64,000 nucleotides of DNA from Bacillota bacterium (GTDB lineage: Bacteria > Bacillota > Desulfotomaculia > Desulfotomaculales > Desulfohalotomaculaceae), in assembly GCA_009711615.1 (NCBI GenBank), contig VENI01000008.1, positions 92,412 to 156,411 of the forward strand. The letters run 5' to 3'. Below the pieces are notes generated by a model, which did not search any database, had not been told where the DNA came from, and saw nothing but the letters and a program-made list of their open reading frames with translations. Of the stretch, positions 26,649 to 34,608 are shown one piece after another; the first letter of the stretch is position 1, and each line of letters opens with the position of its first letter. The position numbers were made by a program, and so were the translations under genes.

Positions 26649-27119
26649 TTGGCTGAAAGTTTAAATCTTGCCGACGTGGCTAAAATGGCAATGGAAAATG
26701 AAGAGAGGGGTAGAATATTTTATTCCAGAATGGCTAAGAAATCAGATGACCCTGAAATTGAACAAATGTTTAACAAATTGGCAGAAGAAGAAATTGAACA
26801 TAAGCAGTTGTTTTCTAAGCTAACAGTGAGGTATGAGGCACTGCCAGATAAGGGAGCCTTGGATAAAAACGGTTCAGAATATATAAAAACAATTCTGGGT
26901 AGTCACGTATTTCCCTCTGGTGCAGACTTGGAAAAGGTTAATTCGGCATCCGACGCACTGGGTATAGGTATTGAAGCAGAAAAGGAATCTATTCTTCTTT
27001 ATCAGGAACTAATGAATCGATCTCAGGAAGAGGATACTAAAAAACTTCTTAGTGATTTGTTGGCCGAAGAAAAAATGCACTTGATTGAATTGCGTCAGTA
27101 CATGAACGAATTTGTTTAA
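26649..27119 (+). CDS. Rubrerythrin/ferritin-like protein
   Basis: Four-helix-bundle diiron protein of about 156 aa. Two half-repeats carry the metal ligands: ENEERGRIFYSRMA with EEEIEHKQLF, and EAEKESILLYQELM with AEEKMHLIEL, giving the E..ExxH pattern twice. No rubredoxin domain is attached, so it is a rubrerythrin-like ferritin family member rather than a classical rubrerythrin. Probably peroxide or iron handling in an anaerobe. The frame opens with ATG at 26631, which lacks a ribosome site; TTG at 26649 with AAAGGCGTGG upstream fits better. Its 3' end overlaps the convergent moeB-like gene by four bases. Confidence 0.82.
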   Translation: MAESLNLADVAKMAMENEERGRIFYSRMAKKSDDPEIEQMFNKLAEEEIEHKQLFSKLTVRYEALPDKGALDKNGSEYIKTILGSHVFPSGADLEKVNSASDALGIGIEAEKESILLYQELMNRSQEEDTKKLLSDLLAEEKMHLIELRQYMNEFV

Positions 27120-27877
27120 CCGTTGCCGCAAACAGGACAGTTCACATCAGCCTTTACTTCAATTTGATCAGTGTACATATTCATTAGATCTATGGTTAAT
27201 ATTCTACCCACTAAGGGTGTGCCAATGTCTAAAAGAATTTTAACCGCCTCAGCTACCTGAATTGAACCTATAGCACCGGCCATTGCCCCTAATATTCCAT
27301 CCGTTGATGTGGTTGGTGCATTGTCAGGGGGTTCATTTCTAAATACACAGCTAAAACAGGGGCCTTGTCCAGGGATGATACTCATTGCTTGCCCCTGCAT
27401 GGCCAGCACACCGCCATAAATGAATGGCTTAGACTGTTTCATGCAAGCACGATTTATGGTTTGCCGGGTGGAAAAGTTATCGGTGGCATCAACCACTAAC
27501 TGATAGTCATTAATTATTTCATTTGCATTGTCCTCATTTAGCGGCACATTATATGGCACAACTTTTACATCACCGTTTAATGCCTGTATTGTCTCAACCG
27601 CAGACTGCACCTTTGCTTTACCCAAATCTTGGGTACTATGCATTATTTGACGCTGCAAATTGGACAAATCAACCTCATCACTATCTACAATGCCTAGAGT
27701 TCCGATGCCGGCAGCTGCTAAATAAAAGGCCACAGGTGATCCTAATCCACCTGCTCCAACAATTAATACTTTAGAATTCAAAAGTTTCTGCTGACCGTCA
27801 ACGCCAAAATCCCGTAGCAATATGTTTCGGTTATAACGTTTTATTTGTTTATCTGTAAGAGACGACACTATTATCAC
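27116..27877 (-). CDS. moeB: MoeB/ThiF-type adenylyltransferase
   Basis: E1-like enzyme of 253 aa that adenylates the C-terminal glycine of MoaD-type sulfur carriers so sulfur can be loaded for pterin synthesis. The nucleotide-binding loop GAGGLGSPVAFYLA (near residue 41), RQIMHSTQDLGKAK, the catalytic-site region ATDNFSTRQTIN and zinc cysteines in CFSCVF and CPVCG are present. Last gene of the leftward tungsten/molybdenum cofactor series; overlaps mobB by four bases. Its natural partner is the Gly-Gly-ending MoaD at 31887-32126. Confidence 0.9.
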   Translation of the reverse strand: MIIVSSLTDKQIKRYNRNILLRDFGVDGQQKLLNSKVLIVGAGGLGSPVAFYLAAAGIGTLGIVDSDEVDLSNLQRQIMHSTQDLGKAKVQSAVETIQALNGDVKVVPYNVPLNEDNANEIINDYQLVVDATDNFSTRQTINRACMKQSKPFIYGGVLAMQGQAMSIIPGQGPCFSCVFRNEPPDNAPTTSTDGILGAMAGAIGSIQVAEAVKILLDIGTPLVGRILTIDLMNMYTDQIEVKADVNCPVCGNG

Positions 27878-28368
27878 CTCAAGTATTTTTTCTCAATTAA
27901 GTCTGCTGTACCTGCTACATCATTCCAGTTGAATAACGGCACATTATTATGATCTAATTCAGTGTCACTAACCACCGCTATCAGTTGTTCTTGTTTTGCT
28001 GCTGGTTCTTTAGAATACCCACTACGATATACCTCTATTTTAGGCTTATCTCCCTTTTTGTAACCCTCTGAAATTATAATGTCCATGTCTGGCAGTAACT
28101 CACATAACTGGTCTAGTGACCATTCCTGCTCAGTTTTTCTAACCAAACCAAATTTATCGGGGCTAGAAATAATAACAGCATCTGCCCCGGCTTGGGCGTG
28201 GCGGTAACTGTCTTTTCCCGGCTGATCAAGTTCAATTCTGCCATGATGATGTTTAATTGTCCCCACTCGATAACCCCGTTTTTTAAGTTCAAGTATTAAT
28301 TTTTCTAAAAAAGTGGTTTTTCCACTGTTGGACCAGCCTACCACAGAAATAACCGGTACTTCAACCAC
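27874..28368 (-). CDS. mobB: MobB, molybdopterin-guanine dinucleotide synthesis
   Basis: GTP-binding P-loop protein of 164 aa. Walker A is GWSNSGKTTFLEKL at residues 10-23; a second segment, TIKHHHGRIELDQPGKDSYRHAQAGAD, is the family signature. MobB helps MobA attach nucleotide to molybdo/tungstopterin, though it is dispensable in some bacteria. GTG start overlaps the MOSC stop by one base. No mobA is in the window. Confidence 0.88.
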   Translation of the reverse strand: MVEVPVISVVGWSNSGKTTFLEKLILELKKRGYRVGTIKHHHGRIELDQPGKDSYRHAQAGADAVIISSPDKFGLVRKTEQEWSLDQLCELLPDMDIIISEGYKKGDKPKIEVYRSGYSKEPAAKQEQLIAVVSDTELDHNNVPLFNWNDVAGTADLIEKKYLR

Positions 28369-28817
28369 TACCGATTCTCTCCTTCCGGCATAATCTCAAT
28401 TATATCCCCCACTGCAACTTCTCCTGGTACCAGAACTTTTACAAATATCCCTTCCCTGGGCATTACACAGTCACCAGCCTGCTGACGAATAGCACAGCCA
28501 TGATGACACTCCTTTCCGATTTGGGTCACTTCGCCAACCGCAACTTGACCAAGTTTTAACTTGGTACCAACTGGCAATGTGAATAATTCGATACCTTCGG
28601 TGGTTATGTTCTCTGCAAAGTCTCCAGGACCCACATCCAGACCTTGCTTGCGCATTTTTTCAATGCTTTCCATGGCCAGCAAACTAACCTGCCTATGCCA
28701 TGGACCACCGTGAGCATCACCTTCTACACCAAAATCCACTACTAAATTACCCCGACCAATATTTTTCTTACGCATCCCCTTTTCAGGGCTGGTACATACA
28801 GCTGTGATTACACCCAT
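28368..28817 (-). CDS. MOSC domain protein
   Basis: MOSC-fold protein of 149 aa. The domain's conserved cysteine segment is seen as IGKECHHGCAIRQQAGDCVMPREGIF. Stand-alone MOSC proteins are often encoded among moa genes and are thought to take part in sulfur transfer to, or use of, the pterin cofactor. It overlaps moaC by 10 bases and mobB by one base, so it belongs to this operon. Confidence 0.87.
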   Translation of the reverse strand: MGVITAVCTSPEKGMRKKNIGRGNLVVDFGVEGDAHGGPWHRQVSLLAMESIEKMRKQGLDVGPGDFAENITTEGIELFTLPVGTKLKLGQVAVGEVTQIGKECHHGCAIRQQAGDCVMPREGIFVKVLVPGEVAVGDIIEIMPEGENR

Positions 28818-29299
28818 TCTTTTTCACCCTCCCGAATAAACTCTCCGCTTTTGCCGCCAGTTTTCTTTATTAATCTAATATTTTCTATAACCATACCTTT
28901 ATCGACGGCTTTACACATATCATAAATGGTTAGTGAAGCCACATTTACTGCAGTTAAAGCTTCCATTTCCACTCCGGTCTTTCCGGTGGTGCGTACTGAT
29001 GCTTCAATTTCCACTTTATTTGGCTGTTTGAAACGGAAATTTACATTTACACCGGTAATGTTTACCGGATGAGCCATTGGTATTAGCCTTGATGTTTCTT
29101 TAGCGGCCATAATACCAGCAACCCTGGCCACTGCCAAAACATCCCCTTTGGCCATGTTTCCCGATTCCACTTTAGTTAATGTTTCCGGTGTCATTGTAAT
29201 CTCCCCCCGGGCAATGGCTTCCCTTTTGGTATCATCTTTAGCACCAACTTCCACCATCCGAGCACGCCCATGGGCGTCAAAGTGATTCATCTCACTCAC
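28808..29299 (-). CDS. moaC: Cyclic pyranopterin monophosphate synthase MoaC
   Basis: MoaC of about 163 aa, second enzyme of molybdo/tungstopterin synthesis, making cPMP from the MoaA product. Typical segments: MNHFDAHGRARMVEVGAK, IPMAHPVNITGVNV, TTGKTGVEMEALTAVNVASLTIYDMCKAVD. The frame opens at 29314, but GTG at 29299 has GGAGGG seven bases upstream, located in the end of moaA, and avoids overlap. Full length. Confidence 0.93.
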   Translation of the reverse strand: MSEMNHFDAHGRARMVEVGAKDDTKREAIARGEITMTPETLTKVESGNMAKGDVLAVARVAGIMAAKETSRLIPMAHPVNITGVNVNFRFKQPNKVEIEASVRTTGKTGVEMEALTAVNVASLTIYDMCKAVDKGMVIENIRLIKKTGGKSGEFIREGEKEWV

Positions 29300-29303
29300 A
29301 ATT

Positions 29304-30281
29304 TTACCCTCCAATTTGCGACATTACTCTTTGATCATCCCAACCATAATTCATATGATGACGGTCAGGCTTCAATAATACTGCCTCAGATATTATTTTT
29401 GCTATAACATCCTCATTTATCCCACTTCGCAGTGGTGTTTTAATATCTACTTCCCGTTTATCAAAGAGACAAGGTCTTAAACCACCTGTTGCAGTTAATC
29501 GCAACCGGTTACATTTACTGCAAAAGTGGTTACTCATGGCAGTAATAAAACCAATGCTACCAAGAGCATTATCCAGTTTATAATATCTGGCAGGCCCACT
29601 GCCCTTCATCTTTTTAATTTCTGTTAAAGAACCTAATCTATCTGTTATTATATCCTTAATTTCTTCTTCAGGTACATAGCGATCCTCGGCCCAGGGACTA
29701 GATGTACCAATGGGCATTAATTCAATAAACCGCACATGTACAGGCACTTCTTTAGTCCAGCGGGCAAATTCAACCACCTCATCAGAATTAACACCACGTA
29801 CTACTACCGTGTTAATCTTAATTGGGTGAAACCCTAACCTTAATGCCTCTTCAATTCCTTGCATCACTCTCTTTAAATCACCATTCCTGGTGATATTGTG
29901 AAATCTTTTGTGGTTTAAGCTATCAAGACTGATGTTAACTCTATTTAAACCAGCTTTTTTCAAATCTGTTCCCATTTCCTGCAACAAGATTCCATTGGTG
30001 GTAATCGCTATGTCATCTATTTCCGGAAGATTGTTAATTCTATTTATTAAATCAACTATGCCTAAACGAACAAGCGGTTCTCCACCGGTTAAACGAACTT
30101 TCCTAATGCCAATCTTAGTTGCAGCTTTTATAATCTGAAATATTTCTTCCAAGGTTAATATCTCTTTGTGTTCTATTGTCTTAACACCATCTGCAGGCAT
30201 ACAGTAAACACAACGGAAATTGCAACGATCTGTCACCGAAACCCTTAGATAACTTATATCTCGCTTGTACCCGTCTAGCAT
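29304..30281 (-). CDS. moaA: GTP 3',8-cyclase MoaA
   Basis: Radical SAM enzyme of 325 aa that begins pterin cofactor synthesis from GTP. N-terminal cluster motif CNFRCVYC, GGEPL motif in RLTGGEPLVR, and C-terminal second-cluster cysteines in CSKCNRLRLT plus PCLF. The C-terminal pair of glycines (IGG), which is essential in MoaA, is present. ATG at 30281 with GAAGGTG upstream is preferred over the GTG at 30290. About 100 bases separate it from tupC with no terminator, so readthrough is expected. Confidence 0.95.
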   Translation of the reverse strand: MLDGYKRDISYLRVSVTDRCNFRCVYCMPADGVKTIEHKEILTLEEIFQIIKAATKIGIRKVRLTGGEPLVRLGIVDLINRINNLPEIDDIAITTNGILLQEMGTDLKKAGLNRVNISLDSLNHKRFHNITRNGDLKRVMQGIEEALRLGFHPIKINTVVVRGVNSDEVVEFARWTKEVPVHVRFIELMPIGTSSPWAEDRYVPEEEIKDIITDRLGSLTEIKKMKGSGPARYYKLDNALGSIGFITAMSNHFCSKCNRLRLTATGGLRPCLFDKREVDIKTPLRSGINEDVIAKIISEAVLLKPDRHHMNYGWDDQRVMSQIGG

Positions 30282-30395
30282 AATTTTCACCTTCTAACTT
30301 TTTAGTTGGAGAATTCAGAAGTTAGTAGTTAGTAGTTAGAATGATCAAAAAATATATTTTTCACCTTCACATCTCCTAAATCTTAACTCCTGCAC

Positions 30396-31097
30396 TTATA
30401 CTACCTTGTTAAGTTTGTACTTGAGTACTTTTTCCGGTGTGCCTTGGTGTAATATTTTACCTTGACTGAGTTCCACCACACGATTAGCCAGTTGAGGTAT
30501 CTCCCTGTAATCATGGGTAACAAACACCGCTGTCATTGATTGTTCATAAAGAATATCTCTCAGTTCAGCTAATAGTGACTCTCTAGTGGGAGTATCTAGC
30601 GCTGAAAAAGGTTCGTCTAAAAATATCACCTGGGGCTCCAATACTAATGCCCGGGCCAGGCTTACCCGCTGGGCTTCACCACCAGATAAGTTTCTTACTG
30701 AATATTTAGCTAGGTGTTCTACCCCCAAGCGTTCCAGCCAGTGCATCACTCTTTTGTTTACTTCTTTTCTATCCACTTTTCTTAACTGCAATCCAACTGC
30801 AGCATTTTTATAAACAGTAGTATCTAGCAACAATGGCTCTTGCAGAACTGCTGCCATCTGGCGGCGAAATTTAAGAACATTACTGTTACTTACTTCTTCT
30901 CCTTTAAAATAGACATTCCCTTGGGTTGGCACTTGTAATAGTGCTAATATCTTCAGAAGTGTACTCTTCCCTGCACCATTGTGCCCCATCAATGACAACA
31001 CTTCTCCATGTCTTAATTCTAATAATGGCACATCTAAAATTACCCGTTTAGATTTAACCATTTTTGTGTTTTTTACAGCTAATAGAATCTCTCTCAT
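30396..31097 (-). CDS. tupC: Tungstate ABC transporter ATPase TupC
   Basis: ABC ATPase of 233 aa. Walker A GHNGAGKST, Q-loop AVLQEPLL, signature LSGGEAQRVSLARAL, Walker B VIFLDEPFSALD and the H-loop VFVTHD are all present. The order tupB-tupC and the setting next to a tungsten enzyme identify the substrate as tungstate (or molybdate). It overlaps tupB by four bases. The substrate-binding partner is encoded 31 kb away at 62554-63447. Confidence 0.88.
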   Translation of the reverse strand: MREILLAVKNTKMVKSKRVILDVPLLELRHGEVLSLMGHNGAGKSTLLKILALLQVPTQGNVYFKGEEVSNSNVLKFRRQMAAVLQEPLLLDTTVYKNAAVGLQLRKVDRKEVNKRVMHWLERLGVEHLAKYSVRNLSGGEAQRVSLARALVLEPQVIFLDEPFSALDTPTRESLLAELRDILYEQSMTAVFVTHDYREIPQLANRVVELSQGKILHQGTPEKVLKYKLNKVV

Positions 31098-31795
31098 TGT
31101 ATAGATCTCCCTCGCTGCTGATTAATTGTTAATACTACAACCACTAAATATGCTAAAGCCAGCAGTATTACACTTAAAGCTATTGCAACTTCCGGATTAC
31201 CCTTATTTACTTCCATTACCATGGCGGTGGTTAGCACCCTGGTATCACCTTTAATATTTCCACCAACCATCATTGAAGCACCCACCTCGGATATCACACC
31301 ACCAAAACCTGCCATAACTGCAGCAAATAATCCCAGACGGGCCTCCCTTACCAGCAGCAGCATCAATTGAATTGGTGATGCTCCAAGGGATAATATTTGA
31401 GTTTTCATTTTAGAATTTATTTGTTGGAAGGCCGCCACCGAGAAACCCATTACTATTGGTGAAGCTATCACAGCTTGGGCAATAATTATTGCTGTTGGTG
31501 TATATATTAACTCCAATCCCCCCAATGGGCCATTGCGAGCTATAAGTATATACACCCAAAGACCTACCACAGTGGGTGGGAATCCCATACCCAAGTTCAC
31601 CATGCTTACAATAAGTTTACGTCCAAAAAAATCGTGAAAGGCTAATATATATCCTATTGGAATACCTATAAATATACTTATTAACGTAGCTGTACAGGAA
31701 ACTTTCAGTGTAAGTAGCGTGATTCTAAGCACTTCCTTGTCTCCATGTAACAGCATCAGTATTGCATCTCTTATGCCTTGAAGTATCCATTCCAT
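31094..31795 (-). CDS. tupB: Tungstate ABC transporter permease TupB
   Basis: Permease of 233 aa with about five helices and the ABC permease motif region EVGASMMVGGNIKGDTRVLTTA. This TupB-type sequence differs from ModB. The frame opens at 31810, but ATG at 31795 with GGGTGA upstream is preferred. Forms the membrane channel with TupC. No tupA precedes it, unlike the usual tupABC order. Confidence 0.88.
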   Translation of the reverse strand: MEWILQGIRDAILMLLHGDKEVLRITLLTLKVSCTATLISIFIGIPIGYILAFHDFFGRKLIVSMVNLGMGFPPTVVGLWVYILIARNGPLGGLELIYTPTAIIIAQAVIASPIVMGFSVAAFQQINSKMKTQILSLGASPIQLMLLLVREARLGLFAAVMAGFGGVISEVGASMMVGGNIKGDTRVLTTAMVMEVNKGNPEVAIALSVILLALAYLVVVVLTINQQRGRSIQ

Positions 31796-31848
31796 CTGTA
31801 ATTCACCCACTGGTAGTCCTTATGTTTATCAGTGCATAACGGCTGTAA

Positions 31849-31877
31849 ATTACAAGCGGGATTAACCCGCTTGTAAT
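31849..31877 (-). other. Intercistronic hairpin between moaD and tupB
   Basis: A perfect 12-bp stem ATTACAAGCGGG/CCCGCTTGTAAT with a five-base loop and no T-run after it. It may stabilise the upstream aor-moaD mRNA or lower expression of the downstream transporter and cofactor genes. Confidence 0.7.
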
Positions 31878-31886
31878 AGTTTGACT

Positions 31887-32126
31887 TTACCCTCCACCCA
31901 CTGGCGGAAAAAGGGCTACTCGGTCACCGTCTTCCATTTGGTCGTCACGATCACGGTGTATACCATTAACCAGGATGGAAAACACCTGTTCCTGTGGAAT
32001 ATTCAACTTATCCAATAGTTGTCTGCCAGTGCCACCACTGGGCAATTCCACCTGAAAGGGCTTGCCATATTTAACATTTTCTACATATATCTCTAAACCA
32101 CTGTATAATCGTACTTCCAGAAGCAA
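31887..32126 (-). CDS. moaD: MoaD-type sulfur carrier
   Basis: Ubiquitin-fold protein of 79 aa ending in PPVGGG, so it has the C-terminal Gly-Gly needed for adenylation and thiocarboxylate formation. Core segment VFSILVNGIHRDRDDQMEDGDRVALFPP is typical. TTG start with GAAGGTG upstream. Located directly after the aldehyde ferredoxin oxidoreductase gene; likely the small subunit of tungstopterin synthase. No moaE was found in the window. Confidence 0.88.
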   Translation of the reverse strand: MLLEVRLYSGLEIYVENVKYGKPFQVELPSGGTGRQLLDKLNIPQEQVFSILVNGIHRDRDDQMEDGDRVALFPPVGGG

Positions 32127-32209
32127 GCTTTTACACCTTCTTTGTAATCTGATAGCACAATTGTATCTTATTTTGAATTTCCTCGCAATATATTACTATT
32201 ACCAATTAG

Positions 32210-33931
32210 TTAGAACTTAAGTACTTCATCCAGTTCATCTTTAAGTTCAAACTTGGTTTTGTGCGGCTCTAATTCTTCTTCATAGAAGAATTCCGGTAGA
32301 CGATCATCTGCTTTGGTGAAACCTGCATTGGCGTTAAACTCGCGCTCATTGTTTAATATTTGCTGGCCAAGGGCAGTTACATCGTCAATAGTTAGTTCTA
32401 GACCGTACTGCGCATTTAACATTTCCACAACAGTTGGCAATCCTTCTTCGTTATCCAGTACTGCAAAAGCTACAAACAGGCAAAGTCCGGTGGCATCCAC
32501 CGCAGCTGTGGCAACCTGTAGGTTGCGGGACAGTTCAATTTGACCATCTTTTTTATTAGGATCTACGTAGCCACCCACCTTAAGGATATTGGCTGTTACT
32601 GCGTAACCGGCAGTATGGTCAGCACCCATCGGTGTAGTAGCATATGTTACACCGTTACCTTTGCAAGATCTTGGATCATAAGCGGGGATACCTTGACCCT
32701 TAACAGCAGGAACACGGGTTACACCGTAAACTCTACCAGCCAATTCAGAACCAGCAGCAATTATTCTTCCCAGTGCTGTACCTTGGCCTACTTCTTCCAA
32801 GGCTTTAATGGCAGCCTCGCCATCACCAAACGGAAGAACTCCTGCTTCCATTAGAACACCGAGAGTACATCCTGCTTCAATGGTATCTAAACCAACATCA
32901 TTACAGATATAGTTAAGTTTGGCCACTACGTCCAGGTCACTGATGTCTAAGTTTGGACCAAAGCACCAAGCTGTTTCATACTCAATGGGAGAACACACTT
33001 TTCCATCCGGCATGGGGTAAGCATTAGAACAACGCATTACACAACCAGGGTGACACGCATGAGTTGCTTTTCCACCCCGTTCAATGGCAACTTCAGCTAA
33101 TTTTTCACCACTGACTTCACTGGCACCATCAAAGCGTCCTGTGGAGAAGTTACGAACAGGAAGAGTACCAGCTTCGTTAATAATATTCATTAACACGTTT
33201 GTACCAAACTTAGGTAATCCTTCGCCAGTTACAGGGTGATCCATCAGTATTTTAGCAAACTTTTTAGCGGCCACTTTAAAGCGTTCTTTATCCTGTACGG
33301 GTGCATCAAAAGGCTTATCGCATTCAACCACGATGGCCTTTAAGCCTTTAGAACCCATTACTGCACCCAAGCCACCGCGGCCTGCGTAACGGCTGGAATT
33401 ACCTTCAGAATCGTTATTTGTTATACCGGCACTGAGCATTTTCATTTCACCGGCAGGACCAATACAAATAACACCTGCTTTTTCACTATAGCGTTCTTTA
33501 AGAAGAGCAGTTAACTCGTAAGTTCCTTTACCAGCTAAATCATCGGCGGGAATTAGTTCTGCATTATCAGCAGTGACCCGTAGAATGTATGAACCTTTAT
33601 CTTCCTTACCTTCTACAACAATGGCTTTAATTCCTAGGCTGGCCAGTTTCTGAGATGTTACACCACCTGCATTGGATTCTTTAATACCTCCAGTGAGTGG
33701 GCTTTTTGCCCCAACAGAGAGTCGTCCAGAGGATGGTGCATTAGTACCTGACAGTAAACCCGGTGCAAATATCAGTTTGTTCTTAACACCCAGTGGGTGG
33801 GAAGTGGCAGGGACTTCATCTAACACAAATTGAGAAGTGAGAGCGCGTCCCCCTAACGCCAGATACTTTTCAGGTGTTTCTCCAATGCTAACTTTTTTTG
33901 TTGACATGTCTAATCTAATGAATCTAGACAA
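32210..33931 (-). CDS. aor: Tungsten aldehyde:ferredoxin oxidoreductase
   Basis: Tungstopterin iron-sulfur enzyme of 573 aa that interconverts aldehydes and carboxylic acids with ferredoxin. N-terminal domain has the pterin-phosphate region (NAGGVTSQKLASLGIKAIV, GRGGLGAVMGSKGLKAIVV). Cluster ligands are in ACHPGCVMRC and the last cysteine in DATGLCLFVAF. TTG start seven bases after AAAGGAGG. It is the first gene after a sigma-54 promoter and is followed by moaD, tupBC and moa genes. With the two nearby alcohol dehydrogenases it probably serves alcohol or aldehyde oxidation/reduction. Substrate range cannot be told. Confidence 0.93.
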   Translation of the reverse strand: MSRFIRLDMSTKKVSIGETPEKYLALGGRALTSQFVLDEVPATSHPLGVKNKLIFAPGLLSGTNAPSSGRLSVGAKSPLTGGIKESNAGGVTSQKLASLGIKAIVVEGKEDKGSYILRVTADNAELIPADDLAGKGTYELTALLKERYSEKAGVICIGPAGEMKMLSAGITNNDSEGNSSRYAGRGGLGAVMGSKGLKAIVVECDKPFDAPVQDKERFKVAAKKFAKILMDHPVTGEGLPKFGTNVLMNIINEAGTLPVRNFSTGRFDGASEVSGEKLAEVAIERGGKATHACHPGCVMRCSNAYPMPDGKVCSPIEYETAWCFGPNLDISDLDVVAKLNYICNDVGLDTIEAGCTLGVLMEAGVLPFGDGEAAIKALEEVGQGTALGRIIAAGSELAGRVYGVTRVPAVKGQGIPAYDPRSCKGNGVTYATTPMGADHTAGYAVTANILKVGGYVDPNKKDGQIELSRNLQVATAAVDATGLCLFVAFAVLDNEEGLPTVVEMLNAQYGLELTIDDVTALGQQILNNEREFNANAGFTKADDRLPEFFYEEELEPHKTKFELKDELDEVLKF

Positions 33932-34102
33932 GTTAAAACCTCCTTTGTGCTAATCTAATTTTTATTAAATGTTCTCAAAATTTACACTAATTATAGTTCT
34001 ATATTTGGCTAGAAAATTCCTCCCTTCCAGACAAGTTGAACATCTTTTTCTAATTTCTAAAACCTCGCGCCTGATTTTTATATGTTTATACAATATTAAA
34101 GT

Positions 34103-34118
34103 AGCAAAAATCATGCCA
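34103..34118 (-). promoter_or_regulatory. Sigma-54 promoter of the aor operon
   Basis: Read on the minus strand, TGGCATGATTTTTGCT matches TGGCAYRNNNYTTGCW fully. Start of transcription expected near 34092, giving a leader of about 160 bases before aor. A GAFTGA-type activator gene lies next door (34605-36155). Confidence 0.83.
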
Positions 34119-34241
34119 AGCCAACAAGGTGTTACTGATATATTTTAGAGCAGTTAGTGTTTCATAATGGCACATTTTATTTTTTCAATTTTAAAAATAT
34201 TCAAATTTGATACACTTAACTTAATATTTCTCCTTAATCTA

Positions 34242-34270
34242 TTGGAAAGGATTTTGCAATATAATATAAT
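34242..34270 (+). promoter_or_regulatory. SigmaA promoter of the MoaD-like gene
   Basis: TTGGAA, 17-base spacer, TATAAT, about 35 bases upstream of the ATG; AAGGAGG ribosome site at 34294-34300. Divergent from the aor sigma-54 promoter. Confidence 0.72.
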
Positions 34271-34311
34271 CATATTAGTATAACTACCACCTTAAGGAGG
34301 TTAATTTACCT

Positions 34312-34608
34312 ATGGCAAAGATAGAAGTCAGGGCTTTTGCGGATTTACAAATGTTTTTCAGAAAACAGGGTTGGGGGTTTCCGATGGAGTTTCAAATCCC
34401 CGAAGAGGGTACCACCGGTTTACAGCTAGCTGAGCAGTTAGGTATACCCGAGGATAAATTAGAGGCAATATTTGTTAACGGCACTGCCCATAGTTTAAAC
34501 CACCCCATAAAACCCGGAGACAGAGTGGGCTTGGTTCCCCCAGGTCTTCCTAGTGTTTACCGTGTACACTTAGGTTTTTACAGTAAAGATAACAGGGAAA
34601 AAAATTAA
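34312..34608 (+). CDS. MoaD/ThiS-like protein lacking C-terminal Gly-Gly
   Basis: Beta-grasp protein of 98 aa with the MoaD-type core (EAIFVNGTAHSLNHPIKPGDRVGLVPPG). Instead of stopping at Gly-Gly it continues as LPSVYRVHLGFYSKDNREKN, so it cannot be activated by the usual adenylation unless it is cleaved. It is divergent from the aor operon and overlaps the convergent activator gene by four bases. Perhaps an AOR-associated binding protein or a diverged sulfur carrier. Confidence 0.75.
   Translation: MAKIEVRAFADLQMFFRKQGWGFPMEFQIPEEGTTGLQLAEQLGIPEDKLEAIFVNGTAHSLNHPIKPGDRVGLVPPGLPSVYRVHLGFYSKDNREKN

Noticed and set aside
34168..34190. Second sigma-54 promoter pointing right, toward the MoaD-like gene
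   Set aside because: TGGCAC is present at 34168 but the -12 position reads ATTT instead of TTGC; a sigmaA promoter at 34242-34270 explains the gene better.
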